In this document: positions 1 through 12,100 of the stretch, in pieces
Numbering within the stretch: position 1 is the stretch's first letter
How the letters are laid out: each line of letters opens with the position of its first letter
Assembly: GCA_033675545.1 (NCBI GenBank)
Contig: JAWDGP010003890.1
Span: 1 to 64,000, forward strand
DNA: 64,000 bases
Source of the DNA: Elysia crispata
Lineage: Eukaryota > Mollusca > Gastropoda > Plakobranchidae
Direction: 5' to 3'
Translations under genes and position numbers: made by a program
The notes under the pieces: model-generated
What the model was told of the DNA's origin: nothing
The model's input: only the letters and a program-made list of their open reading frames with translations
Database searches by the model: none

Positions 1-2500
1 GCTACCAAGACAATTAACTGAAAAAGAGATTTAAACTGATTTAACAATGTTCACTGTTAATTATAGCGAACACTTAATAATTCCCGCCATAAACTAGGCC
101 TCTAACCAGTAGCAGGTTACAGGTTAGGGTTGTGCCTAACTCCACCAACAAGTTGCCAATTGTTCTAGTCTGTCATTACTATGCTAAGCGAACTATTATT
201 CATTTACATAGACGAATGCTATACTAAAAAGAGCTATGATTGAATATTTTAGATATATGAGGGTGTGCATTCTTTTTCTGTAAGAATTTCTACATCTGAC
301 TTAGCATAGTATACTATAAGCTAGACCTGGACCTAGACTTTTAATCCAATTTTTTCGAGGCTTGAACATATTTTTTTTAAGTATAGAGCCATAAAAAGAT
401 AAAGTCTCAATTAGACCTAGATCTAGATCTAGATCAAGAATCTAAAAAGATGTAGGCCCTAGGTCTACGTCTAACTATGGCGTATTGCTAGGATGACCCT
501 AGATAATAGACACAAATTGCACACCATCTTAATCAGTATTGCTCTTCATAGAAGTTGCGCTTTTGACAATCTGTGGTAAAAAAAAAAAATGTACATCAAC
601 AAAACATATGATATTGTCAGACATGCAAGTATGGTTCTGCTTTCAGAAACATCTCAGAACTTGATCTATAGTAGGCTAATATCTTTATCCCCGATCTTGC
701 CTCGGAATAGGAAAAAGGATTAAATATCGAGATTGCCTATACAGTACAAAGGATGAAATACCGTGTTTGTCGCTAACGTGTATGAAATAGTTTCAACATC
801 AATCCTACCCCCCTAAACAGTCAAGTTGGTGTTATACTTATGCGATAACTTCAAATAATGAAGGGTTTAGGCGCAAAATGAGGAGCATCTAACCAAGAAT
901 TTCTAGATCACCTAGGAACGTCAAATTTGGCATAAAGTTGTAAATAGCCCTGAAGATTGGAGTGGTAATATTATTTTTCACCAAAATAGTATTTTTCTTT
1001 TAAATTAAAGGCAAAAATGTAATTATTTTTTGTAAGCACAGCTGGGCAGAGATGGCAGGAATGAAATCGAAAGTACGCATACAATGTTGACAGCGGTAGA
1101 ACTAAAACGGTGTGGAATATATCTAGATCTAGATGATATAGTGTAAGATCTGAGTAAAAAATCTAAAAATGATTGCTCCGACATAGATTCTAGATTTATG
1201 GCCTATTTATTTACAGCAGCTAGACTCAAATCACAAGGTTAAGATCTACAACTAGAAAAATCTTATGTTTTTAATTTTAGGCTCACAAATTTAAAAAAAA
1301 ACGACAACCCCAAAACTTTCATTTAAATATCTGCCCGGCCAAGAATTCCCACAAGGCAGTATATTTTTATGCACTTTTTGCTTCAAAGTATTCAAATAAG
1401 CGGTTAAAAGGAACTAAAAACATGATGGGAAAGTATGGAATTAGTCGATTTCCCTTATTCCAAAAGGATTTAAGTCCTTCATCTAAATTTTGTATTTAGA
1501 ATAAGAATTATCGAGATATCTAGATTCTAGTTAAAGATGGGTAGGTTGAGGCACATATCTGGATAATTTAAGTAAAAGGAGAGATATCAAGACCATTTCA
1601 TAAACCTATCCAATACACACATGCACCCCAGCACCGGCAAATTGACGCCATGGTCCCGTTCGTAGAGCGGGGTTTACAGCTTGTTTCAATAATTATATTG
1701 TTGTGCTTATTGTTTAAAAAATAGTTTGTAACACCCCAATCTATTTAGAGATCAATTTTAACGCTCTTTATATGTTGATACGATGAATGGGCAGCTATGA
1801 CTTCCCCCAAAACAATGCACCGTTAGACTTTTACTTTTGTTCATTTCTACAATGCTTTAAATGAATATTTATTAGGATATTTCAAAAGATTGGGATACTA
1901 CTGAATTGGTTATTTGTATTTTCGTTTACCGGCCTATTCTAGCATACCGATAATTATCCCGTCTAAACCACGTGATTTTCGTCGAAACATTAACCGGCTC
2001 GGCTAGGCCACAAACACGTGGGTCTCTCACGAAGATAATCCAAAGGTGCATATTTGCCAAGTTGCAAACTTTTGTCATTCTTATTTTTTTTTTTCCCTCG
2101 ACGAATTTCACTTTGCATGATCTCTTTTGCCTCCTGTGGACCTACTTGATAGATACTTTCATACGACTTGATTGACAGCAAAAGTTAAATTCTATATCGA
2201 AGTAAATTTCAGAATTTAGACGATGTATCTAAAACATTTTACAATAAACAGTAATGCTTTGCCAATCTCTTGATAAGAGTTCATGAATTTATTCAGTGTA
2301 AATGATTTCTGAAAAAGAGAAATAGAGGGAATGAAGAAATTCCCTTTAATGTGTCCGGCTTGTAATACCTCAATATGGGAAAAAATAATGATTAATGACT
2401 TGGATTTAACCAGTGAAGGTGTCATAATGATTTTATTGTCTAAACAAACACTTAATCACACTCAAAATCTAAAAGAAAACCATGGAGCCTGCCTGGCAAA
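1..2500. other. AT-rich intergenic DNA, no gene seen
   Basis: No open frame here resembles a known protein and none has supporting splice sites. The stretch is AT-rich with short clusters of the hexamer GATCTA (around 417-435 and 1,120-1,137), which recur elsewhere in the window. Homopolymer runs are common. I see no RNA gene. Confidence 0.6.
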
Positions 2501-2549
2501 CTACGGCATTATGGTATGTGAATGTAGTCCTTCCGTCTTCACACACACT

Positions 2550-2626
2550 TACCGTCCGCCATTTTCGTTGCGTTCAGTGTATGTTTGTGGTGTCTTGTGC
2601 GTCCTTTGTTTACACGTGGAAGCTAG
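2550..2626 (+). promoter_or_regulatory. Candidate promoter / first non-coding exon (CELF gene?)
   Basis: A short GC- and CpG-richer patch in AT-rich DNA contains CCGCCATTTTCG. This is the YY1-type GCCATTTT motif that often sits at animal transcription starts. It is followed by a strong splice donor, AG|GTGAGT, ending at 2,626. The CELF exon at 9,004 begins at a splice acceptor four bases before its ATG, so an upstream non-coding exon must exist. This is the best candidate on the same strand, about 6.4 kb upstream. A second candidate donor, TGG|GTAAGC at 3,351, follows a CpG-rich segment with an ATG; joined to the CELF exon it would be out of frame. The assignment is inference and would need RNA reads. 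Confidence 0.35.
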
Positions 2627-2639
2627 GTGAGTGCTCATA

Positions 2640-4440
2640 ACCGTATTTCACAACTTGTTTATCTCAAGAAAATTGAGCACTTATATGAAGTGCAAGAAAT
2701 GGATCTTATGATCTGAACGGAACCTTCCCATCCCCTACCGAGGTCTATCATTATCAAAAAGAAGAAAAGGCAACCCAACTTGGAAATCTAGTGTCTAGAT
2801 CTTCAGACCCTTTTTCAATTTCATATGTTGGTACAGGATGATTCCTACAATAAAAGAAAAAAAACCCTAGATCAATTTAAACCAGATCTAGAACTCTCTT
2901 GACTTATAATGATAGCTAAGTCTAGATCTAGTCTCAGTCATGTTGAAATTGGGATCCACGGTAGAGTTGGAGAGGACAATACAATAAACTGTAACACTGC
3001 ATCACAGCATTTTTTTGGAAAGTCTTCTTTTTGGTTATCAGCCTATTAAATTCCAAATAACCAAGATTTCAATGCTTGCTCACCTTTTTCTTTATCTAGA
3101 TCTAAATCTAGGCCTAGATACTAGGAACTCACTACCCAGACTATTTATGTGGCAGTGTTATTTAATACTGGAGGCAATCGAATACTTTATCGATTAAAAG
3201 AAAATAAAAACGGGAGTTCAAAATAAATCTATTGAAGAAAAATAAAGAAGTGTCATTCAACTAATAGTACTGAATCATTTTTTTTCTCGGTATTGTACAT
3301 CCAAATATGGCTGCCATGTCCAGGCTAAATAAAGAGCGGGGACCGCACTGGGTAAGCCGTCCCGCTTGGATCTAGTGATTGAAATTCCGATATGAAATGA
3401 CAGAAAGTAACTCAATAGATGCAACTATCACTGCAAAAAAAAAAAGCGGGTTAATCTAAGCAAAAGGAGCACTTTCAAAGTAAAAGCACACATACACACA
3501 AGAAGGAAAAAAATGTCAGTAAACTACAAGTCCTATCTAATTGAGCATCATCTAAATCTTTGGTTTTCGGAATCAGAAAGCAGTACCCCTGGTTCCTGAA
3601 TTGTACGCATCTGCAAGTGAGTACGATCATTCAAAAGCACAAGTGGATTGGTAGAACTGAGACAAACATCAAGAAGTAGAGCAACACAAAAATACTTATA
3701 ATATCTTGAAGTGTTTATTTGTGAGGAGTAAAACCTTCATATTCGTGTTCAGTGTATCAAATTCTGAAGAAACCAAAAAATCTAAAATTTCAGGGGCAAA
3801 GGTATTCCCATACTCCAGAAAGAATTCCTGCTTTTGGCAGTCACCTCATGCACTCTTTCTCCTATTTTGTTGGTTTGTCATTCCTAACCGATTCCTTTGG
3901 CAGTCAAATTGAGCTTTGGACGCAAGTCTAAATTTAAGGACAGAAATGTTGGAACATCACTTATAAGAAAGGGAGTTATTGGAAAAACCACAAGTCTAAG
4001 CATATGAAAACTATATATCATTTTTTTCAGAAAAACATAAGGAATAAATATATATATATGTACTTTTCAAGAGTGTGTGATTGAATTTTGTTTTGGTTTT
4101 GGTTTTGTGAGAAATAAAAATAATAAAAAAAAATTACTACTGGTAATTTTTTTTTACTTACTGCTTTCAGTGATCCATGTTTGAAGATTAATAATATCCA
4201 AATTAGTACATTTTGCTGGACAGCAACTCAGGTAAATCCACAGAAAATTTCAGGTTTCTATCATGAGTAGTTTATGAGCTACAGTACCATGATTCCTGGC
4301 CTACATAACATGATTATAACCAAAAAAATAGTGGAGAAAAGCGATTTTTCAAAGTACTACAAATGCAGGTTTTAGTCAGAGTAGAAGAAAATTGAACATA
4401 TTTACACACTATTTTCAGTTCATCTTATCTTTATGTTGCT
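2640..4440. other. Intergenic DNA, no gene seen
   Basis: AT-rich with poly(A)/poly(T) runs and isolated GATCTA motifs (about 2,925 and 3,100). No coding frame or RNA gene could be supported. The only notable spot is the CpG-rich segment at about 3,300-3,370 with a possible splice donor at 3,351. Confidence 0.5.
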
Positions 4441-4449
4441 TTTTTAGTT

Positions 4450-6240
4450 TTACTGTGAAGGAGTAGCCTTCAAAGCACTACTTTGGGGGGAGGTAGGGTT
4501 TGTTTGATCAGCCCTTACAAAAAAAATTTGTGCGCTTTCTGGCTCCTGGCCTGCTGCATACAACACAGTTTCTGTCATCCTTGGTGTAGCTAATAAGGTG
4601 TTAGCACCTTGGAATCTTTCAATTTGTGTGTTTCTGCATCCAAATGTTTTTGCTCTTTCCCCAGCTGGCATTAGTCCTGCTACGCTTTCGACAAGCTGAC
4701 ATAGCAAAGCTGCCAGATCCATTTTGTTTTCATGACTTTTATTATAAAGAACAAGAGCATTTAGTAGAATCAGCTCAATTGTCCAGTGATAGAGCTTCTT
4801 CTACCATTTTAGAGTCTTCCTGTTAAAAATGGGGTAGTATGCAGCATTTTGATCGACTCTGTCGCAGCCATTCATGAAAGCATTGTAATCCTGTATAACT
4901 ACAGGCTTCTCTGCCAACCGCTTCCTGCTGGTCTCCTTCTGCTAAGTGTGTTGTTGAGTTGGTGGATATAATGACAACAGGCTTCTTTGCCTTCTTATCC
5001 TTCCAGGCAGCACACATGATATGGCGCTGTCTGTTGAAATACCACTTTCGCTGCTGATGGTCGAGTCTCCACGTTTTCAAAACAGGCGGAAATCCCTCTC
5101 TGTTGATGTTCAGTGTCCCAGTAAAATAATGTCCATTCTCAAACAAGTTCTGAACCTGAGCCTCTGAGGTGTAATACCAATCAGCAAATATGTGACGGCC
5201 TTTGGTAGAGAGGGGACGAAGCAAGTATTCAAAAACTTTGACCGCTTGAGAGTTGCTGTTGCTAAGGTCAGCTGAGTAACTTGTTTCTTTGCGGAAGTAA
5301 ATGAGCAGGTTGATGGTGAAACTGGTGGTGCTGTCTACAAACACTTTTACATGGTATCTCTTTGGCTTTGAAGCGTTATACATTTTATATTACCATCTGC
5401 CGGTCCAGCCAACGACCATTTCATCCAGAGAAAGGTTTTGTCTTGGATGAGTTTTGCGATAATTTTATTCAGGAAAGGCTCGATCTTCTCTTTTCCCTCT
5501 GCGTCGGGATTGTCTAAGCAGTGAAGCATTCTGTATTAGATGGCCTCAAATCTGGGCCTAGCAAACATTTGATGTTACCAGGAACAATACTCATAAGGGC
5601 TCGTGAACCAATAGTCTCTTATTGCTGGTAGCTCATTTAGACCCATGTTTATGGTGACCGCAATGAATTTCAGTAACTCATACTTGTTGATGGGGGTCCA
5701 TGTAGAAAAGAAAGATCGTCTTGAAACATTAGGAGCTCTGATACCTCTGAATCTTAGCCTCAGCATAATCATTTATACTCTCTATCAAGCCCTCTGCTAT
5801 TTCATCAGTGAACAAAGTCTGGAAGCAATCTAAAGGGTGGAGTCATTGTTCAGGTCAACAAGAATGCCTGGTCCATGCCTTGGTGTAAATCTAAAAGCTT
5901 CTCCTGGTAGATCTAATCCCTCTCATATTTCTTCCCACTCTGACCCTTGCTCATTTCTACCTGCGTTTGCAACATTGGTATCTAGATCTATTCTGCGTTT
6001 TTTAGATGGCTGAGCTGTAGTTTGTGGTCTGTTACTACATCCAGGAACGTTTGAATCTAGATCTAGCTGTGGGTTGCCAGTTCTAACTCCCTCTGATTCA
6101 CTTTCGCTAGATCTGCTGTCATCGTATTCTTCATCACCCTCTTGATCTAGATCTAGATCTTCGTCACTAAACTCTTGATCCAATTCATTTTCTATCCATT
6201 TCAAAGCTGCAGCTGCAGTCATACGCCTAGGCCGAGCCAT
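4450..6240 (-). pseudogene. Broken piggyBac-type transposase
   Basis: Read on the minus strand, this is a DDE_Tnp_1_7 (piggyBac) transposase in pieces. The N-terminus (6,240-5,923) starts MARPRRMTAAAALKW and is followed by an acidic Asp/Glu/Ser-rich region, as is usual for piggyBac. Later pieces include a segment with NKYELLKFIAVTINMGL (about 5,772-5,575), one with DKTFLWMKWSL (about 5,529-5,347), and the core with GRHIFADWYYTS (about 5,383-4,823). The region after that, in another frame, reads DYNAFMNGCDRVDQ and then NRKTLKW, matching the conserved piggyBac C-terminal core. The coding frame is interrupted by several stops, the first right after the 105-residue N-terminal piece, and by frame changes, so no functional enzyme can be made. 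Part of the acidic stretch is encoded by GATCTA repeats (6,143-6,160). I did not find convincing TTAA-bounded terminal repeats. The family call is firm; the exact borders are not. Confidence 0.85.
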
Positions 6241-6453
6241 GATTATGCTTCCCTAGCAACAGCCTGGATCTAGATTTATCCACAAAAGTTGTAGCCCTAT
6301 TAAAAACTTTCTCACAAAGATTTTTACTAAGGTAAAGCTACTGAAACAACCGCCATTGCATTGATTATTCAAAATGGCCAACCTAATGTTTACATTCTAC
6401 GGGAAAAACTTGGGTTTGAATGAAGGTTTGGAATAGAAGTTGGTCTCATCCCC

Positions 6454-6472
6454 GAGCCGCTTTGAGCGGCTC
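6454..6472. repeat. Perfect 8-bp hairpin GAGCCGCT-TTG-AGCGGCTC
   Basis: A GC-rich perfect inverted repeat with a 3-base loop lies about 215 bp beyond the 5' end of the piggyBac-type pseudogene. Short GC-rich palindromes near piggyBac ends are known in some families. It may be the subterminal repeat of that element, but no matching copy was seen on the other side. Confidence 0.4.
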
Positions 6473-6479
6473 AAAACGA

Positions 6480-9003
6480 AGGTTATCATCTAAGCCTATC
6501 TCTTAGAACTTAAGAAAGATGTCAGCATTTCCATCAAAAAGTGTCAGAAAAACAGTGCTCAGGCAATTCCATGTGTAACATTTGTAGAAATTTACATTTC
6601 TTCTTCTGCCAATGTTGTACCAACTTAAAAATTTGTATGATGATTCTAAGTATTACTGCCATCTTTTAAAACCAACTATTATTTTCACACTGACTTAATT
6701 TTGAATGTAGTTAAGAGATTACAATGTTCAATAATTGACGTAACTTGAAGAAATTGAAGAATTACACTGTGTGTGTGTATATATATATATACACACACTG
6801 CAAACACCAGTTCTTGGGAATTTTGAATTTTGTTGAGATCATGAAAATAATTTTATTAATATGGGTTATTGAGATCCAAAAAAAGTTTGTTGGAGTTAAG
6901 TTTTCCAATTGGTTAAAACAGCTATATGGCATCAAAGCAAAAACAGTAACTGACCTAACATTCTGTAAGCTAAAAGCAGTGAAGTGCAAAATATAGTTCA
7001 AATCTGAAACAAATTACAATGGAACGAATTGAGATATTTTTGTTTGAAATGATCTCAATCATCAAAGCAGTCTTTGTTATTATTGTGTACTACCGGTATT
7101 TGAAAATAAAGTCATCATTTCTATTACATAGTTTATGGTCAGAAACTTTAAAAATTAATTGTGAATTAAGATAATCTGCAGAGAACAGTTTTTACAAAGT
7201 ATGATTAATTTTGTATATGGACATACGCTAACATTTGTGGTGAATTGTTTTCTTGTAAGTTAAATGCTTTTGTGCAGAGGAGGATAAAAATGAAAAATGA
7301 AGTCATCAAAGAAAATGGTTTTGAAAAAAAAGAACAAAGGTGTTTCATGTACTGTGTAAAAATCGTCCAATCTTGGTCATTTTTATGTGGCTCTCTGTTT
7401 ATTGATGCATGGAGGCGGAATGATGGAATCTCATTTAAACCAGAATCCATGCATCATTCCCTTTTATCATACCCACATATATTATGATATAAAACATGTT
7501 ATCCAATTGATTTGAATGAAAGATCTTTATTCTCTGTATCAGGTGTTGATGACAACACAGAAGCCTACACTTTCTCTGAGTTTTAGTTTTTGTTTTTGAT
7601 ACAGGTGACATTTTAGATTTGAGATTTTAGGCTTTAGGCTTAAATTTCTAAAATGGTCCAGATATATCCACTTTAAAGATCACAATTGATTGATTTATAA
7701 CTAGATAATCAGTTGTTCCCCAAAACTAGTTTTCTGGTTGATTTATTTATATTTTTGTCTCTACTAGACTTTCAATTGTGTGAATAAGAGTGAAGACTAG
7801 CTTGGAGTGCTGAGAAGACTTACCGTTTGTAACAAAATAATCAAATAATTGAAGCAGTGTCCTTGACATTTTAAGAACTGATTTTAATATAAAAATCTTA
7901 TTTGTACCAATGGTAACTATCATAAAATGCACAAAATGTTACATCAGTAGAGTTACCAGTAAACTTAAAATCAGTTACCATGAGAAAATATGAAAATGAG
8001 GCGCATACTAAGATTAAATCCTGTAGCCCATGTATAAATATAAAAAGATGAAAGCACCAAGAGTTTTATATTTTTTGATGCTTTGACGTTTTGCAGCAAC
8101 ACTTTTACCTTTTAAATTGTAACTGACATTGCACATTATCATTTTATTTATGGCTTAAAAATTGTAACCAAAACATCTTAAAATATATTTTTTTAAAATT
8201 TATGTCAAGAATAAAATTTTTGTAACTGAAGAAAACACGTTAACTAACAAGTTCATGATTTCAGGTCTAGAGCCTTGTTTAAATCTTCGAATTTCAAGAT
8301 GGTTGTTGTGTACCATGAAAGGCAAACAACACGTTGACTGCACTGAATGATTCAAATATCACTTAGGCTGTAAAATGAAAAAAAAAAATTTCAACTTATC
8401 AGTAAAATAAAAATTCACCCTTATGGTTTACCTTTTCGTAGAATTGCCCGGTTACCAGTATTCTTTGATATTTCCTCATTAACTATTTCTTTATTTTTCA
8501 TTTCCTATATTTAAAATTAATAAGAATTTGCTTTTACCAGAGCATAGAATTAAGGTCTTTACTTTAGCTGGACACCCATGTTTTACAGCGATTATCTTTG
8601 AATTTTCGTTTTACAAAAAGGATATTTTATTTAAAAATTTTCACTTAGTGATCATATTATTTAAGACCAAAAAATTTATTCTACTGTTGGCTTTAAATCG
8701 TGGCTTAGTATTACCTGATTGTTACCTGAAATATGGGTTTATTGCTTTATTCAAGACATCATCCTCTTCATCAAAACTCATAAGGTTTATAATACATTTT
8801 TTTGAAAGAACTATTCAATAACTTAAAGAGTATTTAGTGGAAGAAATTTTATCTTAGTTAAATCATATTGATCTCCATAAGAAATCCACAATACATCCTT
8901 TTAAAACTTGAAAAGGACAATATACTAGAGCGATAGTAAGTTCTGTTCAATACGGTTTTTATTTGGACACTGATTTTATGTTATATATTCTTTTTTTCTT
9001 CAG
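6480..9003. other. Non-coding DNA upstream of the first CELF coding exon
   Basis: This is probably the 5' intron of the CELF gene, if the leader exon lies further upstream. It is AT-rich, with a small CA/TA microsatellite near 6,768-6,798. An 11-bp perfect inverted repeat (TGATGCATGGA at 7,403-7,413 and its complement at 7,446-7,456) is present. No coding frame is supported. Confidence 0.5.
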
Positions 9004-9170
9004 AACCATGAACCCCCAACAGACAGAACCGGATCCAGATGCTATCAAAATGTTTGTGGGTCAGATCCCACGCCATTGGGATGAAAATGATTTGAAAAAC
9101 TTGTTTGAGGAATTTGGACCCATTCATAGCATGAACATCCTCCGTGACAAAATCACTGGCCAAAGTAGAG
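9004..9170 (+). CDS. CELF: CELF coding exon 1 (start, RRM1 first half)
   Basis: Acceptor TTTTTTTCTTCAG ends at 9,003. Four leader bases precede the ATG at 9,008. The exon encodes an acidic N-terminus, then [20 protein letters not shown], the RNP2 strand and first helix of RRM1. The ATG falls just before the RRM as in the short CELF isoforms, and the reading frame upstream of the acceptor is intron. Donor AGAG|GTGAGG, leaving phase 1. Confidence 0.95.
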
Positions 9171-12100
9171 GTGAGGGTTTTGCTGACTCCATTAAACGTC
9201 AAGTAATCTTTCCTCAAAGAACATTTTATGTTAGAAAATGTTTGAAGATGTTCATAATCTCCATTCAAGATTCTACAACAATCTTGAAGGGCACAAGATA
9301 TTAAAATATATATGAGCAATTCTCAGGAGGTCCACTCTAAAGTGTTACATTAGACCAGGAATATTTTTGTGTAATGCTTGGTTTTCATCACCATAGAATG
9401 ATCTTCTGGACGTTACTGATAACACAAAAAGATTGAAATTTAGTAGGTAGAAACTCATTGGGGAGCTAGATAACAGGGAGGCTTCAGAGAAGAAACCCCC
9501 CTTGTAGCAAGTGTTTCGGCCCTGAACTTCTGACACTCTAAGGGGGCCGGGCCACACCCAGGTCATGACTCCCAGGTGTCTCCCTGTTATCTTTTTTTTT
9601 TTTTTTTGCACAGCGCCAGGATTCGAACCCACACCCTCATCTCTTGATCGATTGCTGATCCCGGTGTTATACCACTTCGCCAACTGGTCCTGCGGTGGTT
9701 AGAGCATTTTTAATCCTTATGAAGGAACCTCTCATTTCTCCTGCTCCAGATCCACGGGGAACTGTTTTCGGCTATTTCCGCTAGTAACTTTAGAGCTTTT
9801 GTTCTTTTGTTGCCACATATTAAATGTTTAGTCTGAAGGTCGTAGACTGATGACCCTACGAATCCTCTGGCACCAACCTCAACGGGCATCACCACAACTT
9901 TGTAGCCGGCATTTTCTAGCTCTTTGGTCAGGTTCATGTATTTCTCTCTTTTGTAGATATGGGCCTCTTCCATTCTGTTTTCGTATGGTACTGTTAGCTC
10001 CACCATGATCAATTGTTGTGTGGAAGCTGAATGGATCACGCTATCAGGCCTTAATCTCGTTTCTTTGATTATACTGGGGTGACTGTCCCATTCTGGAAGA
10101 TCTGCTGAAACATCTCAGTCATCACAACCGTCTAGAAGGCATTTTATCTGGTTTATTGTCCTCACCGGCCTTCTGTGCCATGACTTAGCGCCTCCCTCTG
10201 TTGTGAATATCAACGCGTTGGTTGGAGGGTAGTCTCTCCTTTAGCTGTGCTTATGATTGCAGCAAGTTCCTGAAGGACTCTGTTAATAGTGTTATGCCTC
10301 CGCGTGTATAAGGGGACGATTTTGCAAGAGCTGAAGTCATGCTCTGTGGTCTGCCTGTCTTGGCATAGCGGACAAGTGGGGTCCTCTTTCTTTCCCCACC
10401 ATACCAGATTTGCGTTTTGGTATCTGCTGACTGGCCACCTTGAATATCATCGTCCATCTATCTTGCCTTTCCTTACTTAAAGACTGCGAGACTTCTTTGG
10501 TTTAAATTTAATTCTGCACCATGCAATTAAGACGTCAAGGCGCTCTAGCATTCGGCGTGTTTCGTCTTCCTTTGAGCAGATTATGGTGGTATCATCCATG
10601 AATGCTTTCAAAGGAGGCATATAGCAACCACCACCTAGATTAGCCGGGCCTGCGCTATCTTTTGCTGCTTTCAAGATGACTTCCATAACCATGACGAACA
10701 GGATTGGTGATATGGTACAGCCCATGGCGATTTCAATTTCCATGTTGATCCAATCTGTGGTGTAGCTATTAGTGGAGAATCTCATCCGGAAAACGCTGAA
10801 GTAGTCATCTATCATGACTTGTATATCCTTCGGAACATGGTACATCTTCAAAGCCAGCTGAATCATTTGGTGTGATACCGACCCGTAAGCATTTGCCAGG
10901 TCCAACCAAATGACGTCGAGGTTAATTTTCTCCGATTTTGCCCTTTGAATAGCTTCCCAGATCATTGTTGCACGCTCTAAGCATCGTCTCTTCCTTGCGG
11001 ATTCTGCTCTGCTCTGTGCTGAGTGTCTCGCCTTCAAACCTTGCCAAAATCCCTGCAGCCCATTTTTCTCTTCTTCATTCGCTGATTTCATTTGTTTCCT
11101 TAAGTTTTTCTTCTGCTTTCGCAGGGTTTCCATCTCACGCTGCCTTCTATTTTTCTTAGGTTCTCTTTTGGCTTGATGTTGTTTAGCCCCGAAGGTGTTA
11201 AGACATGTCTGGTAGATAATGTCACCGAAAGTGGTAAGTTTGTGCTCCAAAGTGCTCTTCCCGATGAGCTGGTCCAGTTATCTAGAGCTTCCCATTGTTC
11301 TTTTGCGCTTGCTGGTGGGAAATTGATCCTCTGGCGTTTAGCTTTGATGAGCTGTCGGAATTCTTCGTCAGACTCCTCAGCACTGTGGTTTTGGACCTGG
11401 CTTTGGTTTTCCGGGGTCTTACCTGCCTGAGCAGTGCGCTGCTGTTGATTCGTCGAAGCATTCAAGCAGCCCATTTTAGTCCTGTGGATCTTCATCCCTC
11501 TTTCGGTGGTAAATCTTCTGCCACATACACATTGGTAGTCCATTTCCAAATTGCTCTGTTGTTCTGATCTGGTAGTCCTTTGGGCGTTTTCAGTCGTGAT
11601 CGCTTTGTCACTGATTGATCCATCGTTCTCTCCCCCTTTCAGTGGATCATGGAGGCATCTCTCTTTATTATGTCTTGTAGCGATGTATTTTTTAGAGACC
11701 AAGGTGTTGCTAGCCCGCGAGGCCTTGATTCTAGTCTTTCCTAGTGTCACCTGTCTTTCCAGGAGTCGTCCAGTCTCTCCCAAACGTCTTCCGGCCTATT
11801 CCCGGAAGTCAATAGACATGCCATGTGTAGTAGGTAGAAACTCAATGGGGAGCTAGATAACAGGGAGTCTTCAGAGAAGGAACCCCCCCCCCCCCTTGTA
11901 GCAAGTGTTTCAATTTAGCTACCATTGAAGCAAAAAATTCATACCCTTAATACCTAGAGTGAAAAAATACATGTTATTATACATTAAAATATGATGGTTG
12001 AACTTGTTTCAGAATTTTGTGTTTGCAGCTTTTAAATAGATTTAGACTTCAATTTAAACTGCCTCCATTGTTGGTTCCTCATCAAAGCTAGAGTCTAGAG

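Larger units (their letters stand above)
9441..11911 (-). mobile_element. RLE-type non-LTR retrotransposon, decayed, in CELF intron 1
   Basis: Read on the minus strand, this has the single-ORF architecture of restriction-like-endonuclease retrotransposons (R2/R4/NeSL/Hero-type). In order: an N-terminal C2H2 finger ([20 protein letters not shown], about 11,540-11,475); an RT core with motif [14 protein letters not shown], motif [11 protein letters not shown] and motif C FMDDTTII; a C-terminal CCHC knuckle ([17 protein letters not shown], spacing 2-7-4, about 10,387-10,330); and the endonuclease RPD motif followed by VELTVPYE (about 10,055-9,970). Frameshifts separate RT, CCHC and RLE. The fingers part of RT appears to be missing (see finding). 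Flanked by ~80-bp direct repeats; a tRNA-like sequence and A-run follow the RLE. The family call rests on motifs seen; clade placement is uncertain. Confidence 0.8.

Noticed and set aside
3308..3351. ATG exon reading MAAMSRLNKERGPHW before a donor at 3,351
   Set aside because: Attractive as an alternative CELF N-terminus, but joining it to the exon at 9,004 puts the RRM out of frame. Kept only as a possible leader.
7403..7456. 11-bp inverted repeat TGATGCATGGA with 32-bp loop
   Set aside because: Short, isolated, no flanking duplication; could occur by chance.
8963..9304. Single 113-codon frame spanning the first CELF exon
   Set aside because: The N-terminal 15 residues come from intron pyrimidine tract and the C-terminal part reads past the donor at 9,170. 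Only 9,008-9,170 is coding.
9345..9683. 112-codon minus frame beginning MAKWYNTG
   Set aside because: It is a translation through the tRNA-like segment, its A-run and the direct repeat, not a protein gene.
9607..9690. Functional tRNA gene
   Set aside because: Box A and box B are good, but acceptor and T stems do not pair, so it is only tRNA-like.
11173..11856. Plus-strand frames of 85-101 codons over the retrotransposon
   Set aside because: Antisense shadows of the minus-strand zinc-finger/RT coding sequence; no independent motif.
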